This document shows, one piece after another, positions 32,614 to 41,890 of a stretch of DNA of 46,977 nucleotides. The position numbers and the translations under genes were made by a program. Below the pieces are notes generated by a model. That model was given only the letters and a program-made list of their open reading frames with translations. It searched no databases and was not told the origin of the DNA. Numbering within the stretch: position 1 is the stretch's first letter; every line of letters begins with the position of its first letter. The stretch lies in contig NZ_LT904900.1 in NCBI RefSeq assembly GCF_900199725.1, forward strand, positions 1 through 46,977, given 5' to 3'. This stretch comes from Cytobacillus massiliigabonensis. Its GTDB lineage: Bacteria > Bacillota > Bacilli > Bacillales > Cytobacillaceae.

Positions 32614-33003
32614 ATGAGCGTATTAGACGCGTTTTTAAAAGCTGACACTAACCTCGAAAATGACGTTTATATTAAACGATTAGATACACATATCCGTATT
32701 AAAGCAATTGGCGACGAAAAGTTCGACGAGTTGAAGGAGCAAGCTACGCATTTTACCGGAACAGGGAAAAACCGTGAATCGGTATTCAAAGAAGATGAAT
32801 TTACGAACCTATTACTCATTGAATCATGCGTCAATATTGACTTTGGCGATTCGAAGCTAATGGAAAAGCACGGCGTGAAAAGTGCCGAAGCTTGTTTACG
32901 TAAAGCCCTTTTAACCGGCGAAATCCTTCGATTACAGTCCGCAATCCTATCGCTAAACGGATTTGATGATGACTCGGAATTGTTTGACGAAGCAAAAAAC
33001 TAA
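32614..33003 (+). CDS. Tail assembly chaperone, short form (XkdN-like)
   Basis: 129 residues from ATG 32614 (ATG 32605 also in frame but too close to the ribosome site). Matches the XkdN-type family: DVYIKRLDTHIRIKAIGDE, NLLLIESCVNIDFGDSKL. Ends at TAA 33001-33003 immediately after a slippery heptamer. The short form is made in excess over the frameshifted form and together they chaperone the tape measure. Confidence 0.88.
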   Translation: MSVLDAFLKADTNLENDVYIKRLDTHIRIKAIGDEKFDELKEQATHFTGTGKNRESVFKEDEFTNLLLIESCVNIDFGDSKLMEKHGVKSAEACLRKALLTGEILRLQSAILSLNGFDDDSELFDEAKN

Positions 33004-33161
33004 TTAAGGCGGGAGGCGAAGCGTGGTACTTACATCGCGCTTATCAAATACACCATATCCCGCCTGACGAAATATATGCAAAGCCGAAAAGAACGCGTTT
33101 TCTCATGTACGCGTCGGATGATTTATTTGCGGAAGAAATGAAGAAAGGAGGAAAAGCGTAA
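32614..33161 (+). CDS. Tail assembly chaperone, -1 frameshift product
   Basis: Reading shifts -1 at A AAA AAC (32994-33000), skipping the stop, and continues ...KKLIKAGGEAWYLHRAYQ to TAA 33159-33161, giving about 182 residues. The extension (HHIPPDEIYAKPKRTR, FLMYASDDLFAEEMKK) is the usual second part of this family, and has no start codon or ribosome site of its own. Stop overlaps the tape measure start by one base. Confidence 0.9.
32994..33065 (+). promoter_or_regulatory. Programmed -1 ribosomal frameshift signal
   Basis: Slippery A AAA AAC at 32994-33000, six-base spacer (33001-33006), then a perfect 8-base stem AGGCGGGA (33007-33014) / TCCCGCCT (33058-33065), with an inner stem AAGCG (33019-33023) / CGCTT (33038-33042). 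Canonical geometry. Confidence 0.9.
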
Positions 33162-35161
33162 TGGCGATTAATTTACAAGCAGTTCTACGGCTTGATGGAA
33201 GCCAGTTTGCGAACCAACTGCGCCAAGTTCAGCGTCAGGTCCAAATGGCAAACCGCGTAATGCAGGCGGCAAGTACGGTTAATACGCAGTTAAGCCAATC
33301 GATGCGTACGACTAGCGCTTCGGCGCGAACATTCACGACGACTCAAGCGCAACTTAGAAACGCGATTCTACGAAATCGAACGGCTACGGGACAATTGGCG
33401 ACCGCCCAAGCGGGGCTACAACAACAAACACAGTCCGTCGCATCTAGCGTAACACAAGCTGCGAACTCTGCTCGTACTTTTACCGTTAGTCAAGCGCAGT
33501 TACGCAACGCAATCCAACGTAACCAATCGTCAACTGCGCAATTAAGTTCGACACAATCGCAATTAAACCAAAATACACACGCAGCGAGTAACGCCACACA
33601 ACATCTTTCGCAAAACGTGTCACGGACGTCGTCGTCTTTTAATTCGATTGGTCGAACGATTGGCGGAGCGATTCGGGGCATTGGCAGTATGACAACGGCA
33701 GTCGTAGGGCTAGCGGGCGCATATGCCGGATTACGTGGCGCAGAAAAGGTGTTCAGTTCGACGATTGGCGAAGCGGCGAAATACGAACAGTCAAAGATCA
33801 CGATTAGCGCAATGCTGAACGATGAAAAACTCGGCAAGGACTACATGAAGTTAGTCGATAGTTTCGCGATAGACTCGCCGATTATGGACTCGCAGCGGAT
33901 GCTCGCTAACTCGAAATCCTTTCTAACGCAATCGAAGGACATGAAACAACTCGAAAAAATGTGGTCGTTAGCTGAACGTATGGCTGCGATTGACCCGTAT
34001 CAAGGGGTCGAAGGTGCGGTATTCGCGTTGCGTGAAATGTTCTCCGGCGACGCAATTTCGATGGTTCGACGATTCGAAATGCCTAAGAAAGTCATGAACG
34101 AAATCAAGAAGATGGACTTAGCGGACCAATTAGTCGCGTTAGATAAGTATTTCAACAAAATCGGTATGACGCAAAGGCTTATCGATGACATGGGCGGAAC
34201 AACTCTCGGAGTATGGGCGCAAATCAAAGAGCAGACAAACGTTATCCTGCGAACCATGGGTCAGCCTGCGCTAATGAAAATTAAGGAGTTCCTTAACGGC
34301 GTTAAAAGTGGGATGGCGTCAGTCAAAGAGGTCATAGCGAATCGGAACTTCTTCACGCCGGAGGAATTTAAGAAAAACCTCGATCGCGCGATGATGTTCG
34401 AACGTTTCAAGGAGACTGGAGCGAAAATTCTCGAAAATGTTGCGAGCGGCTTTATTAGTGCCACGAAGACTATTGGCGGATGGATTGAATCGATTCAGAA
34501 AAACGGTGATTTCCAAAAGCAGACGACACTATTCGGAAAGGTAAAATGGGTAATCGGCGACGTGTACGACAACTTTGTCGAGTGGCTTGACGGTGGCGGA
34601 CGTGACAAAATCGCAAAGACGGTCAGCGATATGATTCAAATATTAACCGCGAGCGTTGAAGCGTCAGCGGAAAGCATTATAACTATCGGTACTCGAATCG
34701 GTAGCGGTATTTTTGAAGGGATTGCGTCGGGGTTAAAGAGTCAGCTGGACGAGTCGTGGATTGCGCAATTAATATCGGACCCGGTAGGCTTCGTTATTAA
34801 AAAAGCGACCTTCGGTAAAGTCGACCCGTACAAAGACCATCAAGCAGTACTTGATAAACTTGCGAAAAGTGACGCGGAACGAAAAGGACGAAGTCAGCCT
34901 AAAATTCGTACCACCGGAAATATACCGAAGAGAAACGGCGGACTTGACCGCGTACCATACAACGGCGCCTTGTACTCGTTACACAAAGACGAAATGGTAC
35001 TTCCGCGTGGAGAAGCAGCAGCTTATCGAGAAGGTGGACGAAGTGGCGGCGGGGTGACAATCACGGGCAATACGTTTAATGTTCGCGAAGAATCTGACAT
35101 CGACAAGATTGCGGAAGCGCTTTACATGAAAATTAACGGAGCAGTGGAGGCGGGTGCGTAA
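33161..35161 (+). CDS. Tape measure protein
   Basis: 666 residues, short for a tape measure, implying a short tail. N-terminal Gln/Ser/Thr/Ala-rich coiled coil with an internal repeat (SARTFTTTQAQLRNAILRN and SARTFTVSQAQLRNAIQRN, about 48 residues apart), then a hydrophobic segment (MTTAVVGLAGAYAGLRG, about 172-190), then a helical region and a C-terminal GALYSLHKDEMVLPRGEAAA, typical of these proteins. Sets tail length. Confidence 0.9.
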   Translation: MAINLQAVLRLDGSQFANQLRQVQRQVQMANRVMQAASTVNTQLSQSMRTTSASARTFTTTQAQLRNAILRNRTATGQLATAQAGLQQQTQSVASSVTQAANSARTFTVSQAQLRNAIQRNQSSTAQLSSTQSQLNQNTHAASNATQHLSQNVSRTSSSFNSIGRTIGGAIRGIGSMTTAVVGLAGAYAGLRGAEKVFSSTIGEAAKYEQSKITISAMLNDEKLGKDYMKLVDSFAIDSPIMDSQRMLANSKSFLTQSKDMKQLEKMWSLAERMAAIDPYQGVEGAVFALREMFSGDAISMVRRFEMPKKVMNEIKKMDLADQLVALDKYFNKIGMTQRLIDDMGGTTLGVWAQIKEQTNVILRTMGQPALMKIKEFLNGVKSGMASVKEVIANRNFFTPEEFKKNLDRAMMFERFKETGAKILENVASGFISATKTIGGWIESIQKNGDFQKQTTLFGKVKWVIGDVYDNFVEWLDGGGRDKIAKTVSDMIQILTASVEASAESIITIGTRIGSGIFEGIASGLKSQLDESWIAQLISDPVGFVIKKATFGKVDPYKDHQAVLDKLAKSDAERKGRSQPKIRTTGNIPKRNGGLDRVPYNGALYSLHKDEMVLPRGEAAAYREGGRSGGGVTITGNTFNVREESDIDKIAEALYMKINGAVEAGA

Positions 35162-35814
35162 TGGCGGTAGAGTTTTGGTTATCGTATAACAACGGCGCAG
35201 AAAAGTTACGACTGCCTGTCAACCCTGCAACGTTGAACGTAAAATCACCGTTCGAGAATACGGACATCAGCATTACTCATTTCGGCGAGTATACGGTAAT
35301 TGGCGAGCGCGGCGCGGCGGAGTTTTCATTCGAATCGTTCTTTCCGAAGCACTATAACGAAACTTATTGCGAATATGCCAGTTTCCCAATGCCTTCGGAG
35401 TGTATACGGACAATTGAGAACTGGCGCGACAAACGGAAGCCGTTGCGATTTATCGTGACCGGTTCAAACGTAAACTATGCCGTCACTATTCGAGACTTTA
35501 GTTACGAAGTTCAGCGGGCAGGCAGTCCTGGCGACATTTATTATTCGCTGTCGCTAAAAGAATATCGATTTTTAGACACGGGCGCAACTCCGAAAGATGT
35601 GACGGCGAAACCGAAGGCTGCAGGCAAACAGCGACCACCGGTCATAAATAAAGGCGCAACTAAGCAGGCGCAAAGTTACACGGTTAAGTCCGGCGATTCA
35701 CTGTCGAAAGTGTTTGGCAAGGACTGGCCGAAGATTTATGAAGCAAATCGGGCGGTTATCGGCAATAATCCGAATTTAATCTATCCGGGGCAAAAGTTGG
35801 TGATTCCGTCATGA
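35161..35814 (+). CDS. LysM-containing baseplate/tail protein (XkdP-like)
   Basis: 217 residues. N-terminal LRLPVNPATLNVKSPFENT and GDIYYSLSLKEYRFL are XkdP-type; C-terminal YTVKSGDSLSKVFGKDW ... NPNLIYPGQKLVIPS is a LysM domain binding peptidoglycan. Links the tube to the hub. TAATG overlap with the tape measure. Confidence 0.92.
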   Translation: MAVEFWLSYNNGAEKLRLPVNPATLNVKSPFENTDISITHFGEYTVIGERGAAEFSFESFFPKHYNETYCEYASFPMPSECIRTIENWRDKRKPLRFIVTGSNVNYAVTIRDFSYEVQRAGSPGDIYYSLSLKEYRFLDTGATPKDVTAKPKAAGKQRPPVINKGATKQAQSYTVKSGDSLSKVFGKDWPKIYEANRAVIGNNPNLIYPGQKLVIPS

Positions 35815-36872
35815 CACAAAAGTTACGCGTTATTTATTATCACAACAACATGGTTCGCGACCTTGCAGGACTTGTTAAAGACGTCGAAGTGAGTGGCGAT
35901 ACGGCGCAAGCTTTTCGCAGTTGTTCTATTTCGCTGAACAACACGCGCGACGGACGTAAGTACTCGATACTTTTCAAAAATGGCGGCGAGATTCGCGTCC
36001 ATTACGGTAGTGTCGAAATCTTTCGCGGAATCCTATTCGGAACGTCAATCGACTCAACCGGCGCGCAGTCATTAATGGCGCATGATCCTAACGTTTACTT
36101 AACGAAGAATAGCGATACCGTGCGATTTACCGGCAAGACGGCTACGCAAATTCTATCGACCCTTTGCGGAAAGTACGGCATCCAAACGGGCGCGCTCGCC
36201 AACACACGCCATGTGATTCCGCGATTTATCGTGCGTGGAAAGACGTTGTATGACATCGTAGTTACCGCGCTAACTGAAACGCAAAAGGCGACAGGTAAAC
36301 GCTATCGTTTTCGCAATATGGCTGGCAAGTTAGAACTTGTCGAGGTGACAGCGCAAACGAAACGGCTCGTCCTCGAAAACAAGCGCAACATAATCGACGC
36401 GTCATTTTCGGAATCGATTGACGAAGTGAAGACTCGCGTCAAATTGACGGGCGGCGACGAAAATAAGCCGGTCACATTCGAGGTTAGTTCGCCAAGTACG
36501 TCAAAGTACGGAATCATGCAACATTACGAGCATAAAAGCGACGTCAAGTCAGCGAAAGAATTAAAGCCGTTAGCCGACGCTTTGCTCGCCGAATTATCGA
36601 AACCGAAGCAAGAATTTAGCGTAACAGCTATCGGAGATATAGACGTAGTAAGCGCCACTTCCGTAGTAGCGGACGAAGCTATGACCGGCATCAAGGGCGT
36701 TTTTTATGTTGCGTCCGATTCGCATAGATTCGATGCATCCGGCTTGCATACTATGACGCTCCAATTAACGCGTGAACTTGAATTAACGCAAATTGAATAT
36801 GAGCCACCGGTTGAACCAAAGCCGAAAAAGAAGAAGAAAAAGGAGGCGGAAAAGGATGACGAAGAGAGTTGA
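35811..36872 (+). CDS. Tail hub protein (XkdQ-like)
   Basis: 353 residues. VRDLAGLVKDVEVSGDTAQA, GKTLYDIVVTAL, and the gp27/gpD-like late domain fit the XkdQ/hub family. Ends in a Lys-rich run. The next gene starts 17 bases before its stop. Confidence 0.85.
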   Translation: MTQKLRVIYYHNNMVRDLAGLVKDVEVSGDTAQAFRSCSISLNNTRDGRKYSILFKNGGEIRVHYGSVEIFRGILFGTSIDSTGAQSLMAHDPNVYLTKNSDTVRFTGKTATQILSTLCGKYGIQTGALANTRHVIPRFIVRGKTLYDIVVTALTETQKATGKRYRFRNMAGKLELVEVTAQTKRLVLENKRNIIDASFSESIDEVKTRVKLTGGDENKPVTFEVSSPSTSKYGIMQHYEHKSDVKSAKELKPLADALLAELSKPKQEFSVTAIGDIDVVSATSVVADEAMTGIKGVFYVASDSHRFDASGLHTMTLQLTRELELTQIEYEPPVEPKPKKKKKKEAEKDDEES

Positions 36873-37311
36873 CCACGAAGGAAGCGTGTACTCGAAGTTC
36901 GGGCAATTAATACGCGATGTCGGCTATTCCAAACCGGTAAACATCGAAATAGCAACGGTCGTCGAGGCGCCTCCTAATCTTCGATTAAAACTCGATGCGG
37001 ACGGGCTAGAACTTGAAAAGGACGATTTAGTAGTCGCCGAACACTTGACGCGCCATGACCGTATTATTTCGATTAATTACGAGTATCCCAAAACGTGGAA
37101 TATAGTCAGTGACATCGGCGACATGCAGAAAGATGCGGGGTCCTCGCGTAATAACATCAGCCATGCAGACTCCGTACCATACGAAAAGTTCTTAATGCAG
37201 AACGCAAAGCTAACGTTTGAGGATGTTTTAAAGCCGGGGGATCGTGTGATTGTCGCATGCTTAGACGAGGACATGATTTACGTCGTACTCGATAGGGCGG
37301 TGTGGTACTAG
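36856..37311 (+). CDS. XkdR-like baseplate protein (DUF2577 type)
   Basis: 151 residues from ATG 36856, following AAAGGAGGCGG and overlapping the hub gene. VNIEIATVVEAPPNLRLKLD, LELEKDDLVVAEHL and VLKPGDRVIVACLDEDMIYVV match the XkdR pattern. A longer in-frame reading upstream lies within the hub gene and is rejected. Confidence 0.82.
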   Translation: MTKRVDHEGSVYSKFGQLIRDVGYSKPVNIEIATVVEAPPNLRLKLDADGLELEKDDLVVAEHLTRHDRIISINYEYPKTWNIVSDIGDMQKDAGSSRNNISHADSVPYEKFLMQNAKLTFEDVLKPGDRVIVACLDEDMIYVVLDRAVWY

Positions 37312-37739
37312 TGGCGGACTTAATGCCGAACAATCAACCGGAACTACTTGACGCATACTTAGACGCGGAAGCAAACGCCCAGCCCGAACCTTCGCTGACT
37401 TATCGTATTAATTTCGGTAACAGCCGACTAGGCGGCGGAATGGTCGACGAACTCGACGCAATAAAACAGTACGTAGTCAAAGCGATACTCACCTGTCGCG
37501 AGCATTTTCACATTTACTCGGACGATTACGGATGCGAGCTAGAGACGCTTATTGGTAGCGACGTGACCGAGGCTTTTATCCAATCGGAATTACCGCGAAT
37601 GGTTCGCGAGGCAATTATATTTGACGATCGAATAATTGACGTAACAAACGTATCGGCGGAACGCGAGGGCGACGCCGTTTTTATTGTGGCTACCGTTGAG
37701 TCTATTTACGGAGAAGTCACGCAGGAGGTGACGATTTAA
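37311..37739 (+). CDS. XkdS-like baseplate protein (DUF2634 type)
   Basis: 142 residues from GTG 37311 (TAGTG overlap; GTG 37302 is too close to the ribosome site). LDAIKQYVVKAILTCREHF, IYSDDYGCELETLIG and VESIYGEVTQEV match the XkdS / gp25-like family of baseplate wedge proteins. Confidence 0.85.
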   Translation: MADLMPNNQPELLDAYLDAEANAQPEPSLTYRINFGNSRLGGGMVDELDAIKQYVVKAILTCREHFHIYSDDYGCELETLIGSDVTEAFIQSELPRMVREAIIFDDRIIDVTNVSAEREGDAVFIVATVESIYGEVTQEVTI

Positions 37740-38785
37740 TGGCGTATGAAACTCGAACAGCGTCCGCAATATTGGACGAAATGAAAGTGGTCGTACGTGA
37801 CGACGTTGATAAACGCGAAGGGTCAGTCGTTCACGATATGCTAGCACCACCGGCGGAACAAATCGAAATGCTAGACTTCGAACTTGCAGCGATATACCTG
37901 AACGGTTTTGCAGACACGGCGGACTTGCCGTATTTAATACGAAGGGCTGCAGAAATGGGCGTCGATTGGAAAGACGCAGTTAAGGCGCAAGGGGTCGTTA
38001 CAATCACGGGTACAGACGGTTTACTCGTGCCGGCAGGCTTTCGCGTTTATACGGACGCGGGCGTTTATTTTCAAACGATAGCAGACGCGACACTAAGCGG
38101 TGGCACAGCGACAGTTGCCGTCGAAGCGGTCGAAGGAGGTATCGCTGGCAATATTGGTCCTGCGGAAATTACGCAATATGAAAACACAGTCGCGGGCGTA
38201 ACTGACGTTACTAATGCCGAAGTGTTCACTGGCGGAATTGACGCCGAGACGAAAGAATCGTTACTTGCGCGTTATTTACTAAAAGTTCGCAAGCCGATAA
38301 CGTCGGGCAACGTTTATCACTACGAAAAGTGGGCGACAGATGTCGACGGCGTGGCAACTGCGAAAGTGTTTCCGTTACATGCGGGAGCCGGCACGGTCAA
38401 AGTCGTTGTGGTCGCGGCAAACGGTCGAGCGCCAACGCCGGACATTATCGCAAATGTGGCGGAACACATCGAGGCGGAGCGACCAATCGGCGCAACAGTG
38501 ACCGTCGTGCCTGTCGTAGAAGTTGCGATTAATATTAGTGCAAAACTAACGCTTGCCGGAGACTTATTGCCAGTCGATGTGCTAGACGCGATTAAGACGT
38601 CAGTCGGCGCTTATTTGCTGACGGCGGCACAGTCGGGCATTGTCCGATATGCGCGCGTTGGCGAGGCGTTGCTTGAAGTTAACGGCGTACTAGATTACGA
38701 GTTACTAACGATTAACGACGCAACAGCAAACGTGCCTATTGCGGAAGATGCTGTCGCAGTAGTTGGCGAGGTGGTATTAACATGA
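37739..38785 (+). CDS. Baseplate J-like protein (XkdT-like)
   Basis: 348 residues. Typical Baseplate_J phrases: DVDKREGSVVHDMLAPPAEQ, VTITGTDGLLVPAGFRVYTD, EGGIAGNIGPAEITQ, GGIDAETKESLLARYLLKVR. Forms the wedge that anchors fibres. Confidence 0.92.
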   Translation: MAYETRTASAILDEMKVVVRDDVDKREGSVVHDMLAPPAEQIEMLDFELAAIYLNGFADTADLPYLIRRAAEMGVDWKDAVKAQGVVTITGTDGLLVPAGFRVYTDAGVYFQTIADATLSGGTATVAVEAVEGGIAGNIGPAEITQYENTVAGVTDVTNAEVFTGGIDAETKESLLARYLLKVRKPITSGNVYHYEKWATDVDGVATAKVFPLHAGAGTVKVVVVAANGRAPTPDIIANVAEHIEAERPIGATVTVVPVVEVAINISAKLTLAGDLLPVDVLDAIKTSVGAYLLTAAQSGIVRYARVGEALLEVNGVLDYELLTINDATANVPIAEDAVAVVGEVVLT

Positions 38786-39444
38786 CGCGAGTTAAACGTG
38801 ATTTAACGGATGCCCTGCCTCGGTACTACGACGACTCGCCCGAAGTCGAAGCGATTATGTCGGCAAACGCCGAGCAGGTCGATAAAACGCGGATAAAGGC
38901 ACGGGCAACGACCGATCAGTTTTACGTCGGCACGGCAACAAACGGACTTGACGATTGGGAGCGCGTGCTTGACTTGCCGCCACGTCCGAACTCGTCGCTA
39001 GAGTTTCGCCGAAACCGCATTCTCGCGCGACTTAACGGAACAGCGCCGGCGACAGTCGCTTATTTGACAGACGTGGTAAACGCTTATGTAGCGGACAAAT
39101 CAGCGCGAATAATCGAGTACAACGGCGAGTATCGATTCGAAGCGGAAATCCCATTGAGTGAAAATATTTCGTTTAACACATCGGAAATTCAAGAAGCTGT
39201 AAACGAGGTTAAGCCGGCGCATTTAGCATTCGATTTAGTCGGCTCTATTCGCGAAGGCATCGTGTTAACCGAATCAGCGTACACGTTTGAAGTGCCTTAT
39301 CGCATATGCGACACGTTCCGAACGGACGATGCGCAAGGAATCGCTGACCGAGTCGAGGCTAAGTTAGGCGTGCAAGAGTACAATTTCGCGGTGAATTACC
39401 CGATATGCGGTGAATTTTATGCAAGCGAAACGGAGGCGATTTAA
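38782..39444 (+). CDS. XkdU-like tail protein (DUF2313 type)
   Basis: 220 residues. LTDALPRYYDDSPEVEAIMS and LDDWERVLDLPPRPNSS then RRNRILARLNG are the family signature. Overlaps XkdT-like stop by 4 bases; conserved position. Confidence 0.88.
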   Translation: MTRVKRDLTDALPRYYDDSPEVEAIMSANAEQVDKTRIKARATTDQFYVGTATNGLDDWERVLDLPPRPNSSLEFRRNRILARLNGTAPATVAYLTDVVNAYVADKSARIIEYNGEYRFEAEIPLSENISFNTSEIQEAVNEVKPAHLAFDLVGSIREGIVLTESAYTFEVPYRICDTFRTDDAQGIADRVEAKLGVQEYNFAVNYPICGEFYASETEAI

Positions 39445-39740
39445 TGGCAGTTACGGATTTATACGTAGACGAAACGCTTAATTACATGCGGACTTTGGCG
39501 AAAAAAGCGCAAGTGACGATTGACGGCGTTGAGCGCGAATACGAAATCTTTAAAACGCTAGTCGAGGGGCGAACGGTTAAACACTTCGTTTACTTAACGA
39601 ATGAAACAGGCACGATTACAAACGCGAAATTGCAGGACGGACAAGGGCGCGATTTACAGCATCGAACGTACAACGTGCGAAAAGGTCCAGACGGCTTCGT
39701 GGTTGTGTTCGTTATTACTATCAGTATAAAGGAGGCGTAA
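39444..39740 (+). CDS. Small tail/baseplate protein (98 aa)
   Basis: Located directly after the XkdU-like gene. EYEIFKTLVEGRTVKHFVYL and GTITNAKLQDGQGRDLQHRT suggest a beta-sandwich. Proteins of this size and place occur in many related phages; probable fibre adaptor. Exact function unknown. Confidence 0.68.
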   Translation: MAVTDLYVDETLNYMRTLAKKAQVTIDGVEREYEIFKTLVEGRTVKHFVYLTNETGTITNAKLQDGQGRDLQHRTYNVRKGPDGFVVVFVITISIKEA

Positions 39741-39742
39741 GG

Positions 39743-40312
39743 ATGACGACAAATCCGTACATCAAAACGGAGTGGTTCGACCATATTGTTGACGTTACGA
39801 ACGGTCAAATCATACAGGACGGCACGCGGTTTAACGCAAGTCGCGCGAACAATATCGAAGAAGGCATATACGAAGCGTACAACTGGCTAGTCGAGCATGA
39901 AAATCGATTACTGCGCATGCAAGTGTTGCTCGAACTTGACGGACGGGCGCCGGGGAACAGCGGAGCATTTTCAGACACACTCGACGGCTCGACGAATAAA
40001 TTGACGAAGCAAATCGCGATTGCGGATATTACGCAGGCAGTTTCGGCGGGGGCTACGGTGCTGACTGTCGATAACTCGATGGGGTTCGTACCATTTACGG
40101 AAGTGTCCGTCTACGACTCTACTAATCGCGAAGATGTACTCGTAACTGCGATAGATGAATCGAGTAAAACGGTGACGGTACAAGCGTTGACAAATGCGTA
40201 TGTAAAGGGCGCGAAGATTGCGCGTTCAAATTCGAAAGTGGACGAGATTAACAAACGAATGCTGATCGGCGAATGGGGAACATTCAACGTGTCAGTTAGC
40301 GAGGTGATTTAG
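39743..40312 (+). CDS. Tail fibre-associated structural protein (189 aa)
   Basis: IIQDGTRFNASRANNIEEGI is common in fibre-attachment proteins of Bacillus myoviruses. The second half has a repetitive strand-rich domain (AVSAGATVLTVDNSMGFVP) resembling fibre repeats. Likely links baseplate and fibre. Confidence 0.65.
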   Translation: MTTNPYIKTEWFDHIVDVTNGQIIQDGTRFNASRANNIEEGIYEAYNWLVEHENRLLRMQVLLELDGRAPGNSGAFSDTLDGSTNKLTKQIAIADITQAVSAGATVLTVDNSMGFVPFTEVSVYDSTNREDVLVTAIDESSKTVTVQALTNAYVKGAKIARSNSKVDEINKRMLIGEWGTFNVSVSEVI

Positions 40313-40314
40313 TA

Positions 40315-41562
40315 ATGGCGTGGGAATCTGTAATTTCAATGTCAACGGGCACGCTGTACCCCTATAACTATGATTGGGAAAACTACAATTACAAATTGAA
40401 AAATACAAACCCCATCACAAATAGTTCTTCCCAGATACATTATATTACTGATGCAGTTTTGGGGAGTAGTAAGTTATTAACATTTATTAAAGGATTAGAG
40501 GAATACGCGCTTAATGGATTTCCTAGTGACGCTGTAAAGCCATTCACTATTTTTGCGGATACACCTTATATTGTTTTGCTTAGAGAACCAAAAAACGCAG
40601 CGCCAACCCTAACGTTAAACACGTCTGACAATCGTACGCTCTACGAAAACGACACGTTCCTAATTGACGGACAAGCAACTGACGCGGACAATGGAAACAT
40701 CGTCAACGTAAAGTACTCGATTAACGGCGGCACGGCACGCGCGATTGCTACAGCGATTTCCAACGGCTCTGCACCAATTCCGTACAGCAAATCGCTGACG
40801 TTCAAAGGCGGAAAACTGTACGACGGCGAATCGCTAATCACCGAAGCACTCGGCGAAGGTACAGCGCACACGCTGAAAGTTTGGGCGGAGGATGACAAAG
40901 GCGGTAAATCGGCGGAACAAGTTCGCTCGTTTTACGTTGTGCCAAACCGACCGGCAACCTTAACGATTAACCCTGTCGAACAAAAAAGCGGACTCATTAA
41001 CAACGATAGCATTACGATGACAGGCAGCGTAAATGACCCGGAATCTCAAAACGTAATCGTCAAGTACAAGATTGGCGGCGGTGAATTTATCGAGATTTAT
41101 AACGGTCCGAGCGGTGCTTTTTCGTTTGACCTAAAACTTGCGGACTTAGCGGCGGGCGCGAATCAAATAACGCTTCAAGCGATCGATTCGTACAACTTCA
41201 TTACGTCGAAAGCGCTGACGGTAACTAAGGCCGCCAACAATACGGCGTTGCTCGATTCAAATGTTCGCTACTCCGTTGTCCCTCCGAAAGGCACGGCGCA
41301 AGGCATTATCGTATGGGTTCAACGCGAAGTTGGCGACTTAACGGTTTCCGCAAACGTCTCCATGCGAATGAACGGCGAACAAGAATCGTTCCAAGCGATG
41401 ACCCTTTCGAACACGGCGCCAGTTGCGGACGGCATCGTCGAGGACGAGTTTACGTTCGACGCAGGCTCGGCGAAGGAGCAAATCGTCATCGAATTGAACT
41501 TACATCGCGCAGACCCAACGTCAACAGCGGCGGTCAAACTTATTTCGGGGGTGCTTAACTAA
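40315..41562 (+). CDS. Tail fibre with Ig-like domains, mosaic N-terminus
   Basis: 415 residues. After about 95 N-terminal residues, two bacterial Ig-like domains follow (APTLTLNTSDNRTLYENDTF; PATLTINPVEQKSGLINNDS), then a C-terminal beta domain. The first 285 bases are markedly more A+T-rich and use different codons than the rest, consistent with replacement of this segment by recombination. Receptor contact probable. Confidence 0.78.
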   Translation: MAWESVISMSTGTLYPYNYDWENYNYKLKNTNPITNSSSQIHYITDAVLGSSKLLTFIKGLEEYALNGFPSDAVKPFTIFADTPYIVLLREPKNAAPTLTLNTSDNRTLYENDTFLIDGQATDADNGNIVNVKYSINGGTARAIATAISNGSAPIPYSKSLTFKGGKLYDGESLITEALGEGTAHTLKVWAEDDKGGKSAEQVRSFYVVPNRPATLTINPVEQKSGLINNDSITMTGSVNDPESQNVIVKYKIGGGEFIEIYNGPSGAFSFDLKLADLAAGANQITLQAIDSYNFITSKALTVTKAANNTALLDSNVRYSVVPPKGTAQGIIVWVQREVGDLTVSANVSMRMNGEQESFQAMTLSNTAPVADGIVEDEFTFDAGSAKEQIVIELNLHRADPTSTAAVKLISGVLN

Positions 41563-41741
41563 TGAGCGTATTATTGCGTAGAAAACGGCTGCCGGACGGT
41601 TCGTTCGGCGAGCTGGAAAAAGTATTCGAAGGCGAAACGGAGGCCGAAAAGCTTGCGCAACTCAAAGACGACTTAGATAACGCGATTATCGAATTGTCGA
41701 TGTTAATTGCGATGCAACAAGGCGAAAGGAGTGGCGTTTAA
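41562..41741 (+). CDS. Small coiled-coil protein (59 aa)
   Basis: TAATG overlaps on both sides. SVLLRRKRLPDGSFGELEKV then a charged helix (AEKLAQLKDDLDNAIIELSM). Position behind the fibre gene suggests a fibre or assembly accessory. Confidence 0.6.
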   Translation: MSVLLRRKRLPDGSFGELEKVFEGETEAEKLAQLKDDLDNAIIELSMLIAMQQGERSGV

Positions 41742-41890
41742 TGTTTACGGATAAATCAGCGGTAGTTAAAGCGTGGGTACGCAAAATCAACGAAGGGGCG
41801 GTGACATACGACGATGTGCCGGCTCTTTTTAATTTGCGCGACATTGTTGGCGATGTTTTGGACGTTAAGGAGGATGAGGCGAATGTTTAA
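41741..41890 (+). CDS. XkdX-position small protein, copy 1 (49 aa)
   Basis: ATG 41741 after AAAGGAGTGGCG. VVKAWVRKINEGAVTYDDVP ALFNLRDIVGDVL pattern is shared with the next gene, suggesting tandem duplication. Occupies the slot of the short XkdX-type genes found between fibre and lysis genes. Confidence 0.6.
   Translation: MFTDKSAVVKAWVRKINEGAVTYDDVPALFNLRDIVGDVLDVKEDEANV

Noticed and set aside
33297..33600. Repeats in the tape measure gene as a CRISPR-like or mobile repeat
   Set aside because: The repetition is at protein level within one reading frame (coiled-coil duplication) and is normal for tape measure proteins.
36820..36860. A-rich tract at the hub gene end as a second frameshift site
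   Set aside because: The tract encodes a Lys-rich tail in frame; the next gene has its own ribosome site and ATG 36856, so a frameshift is not needed.
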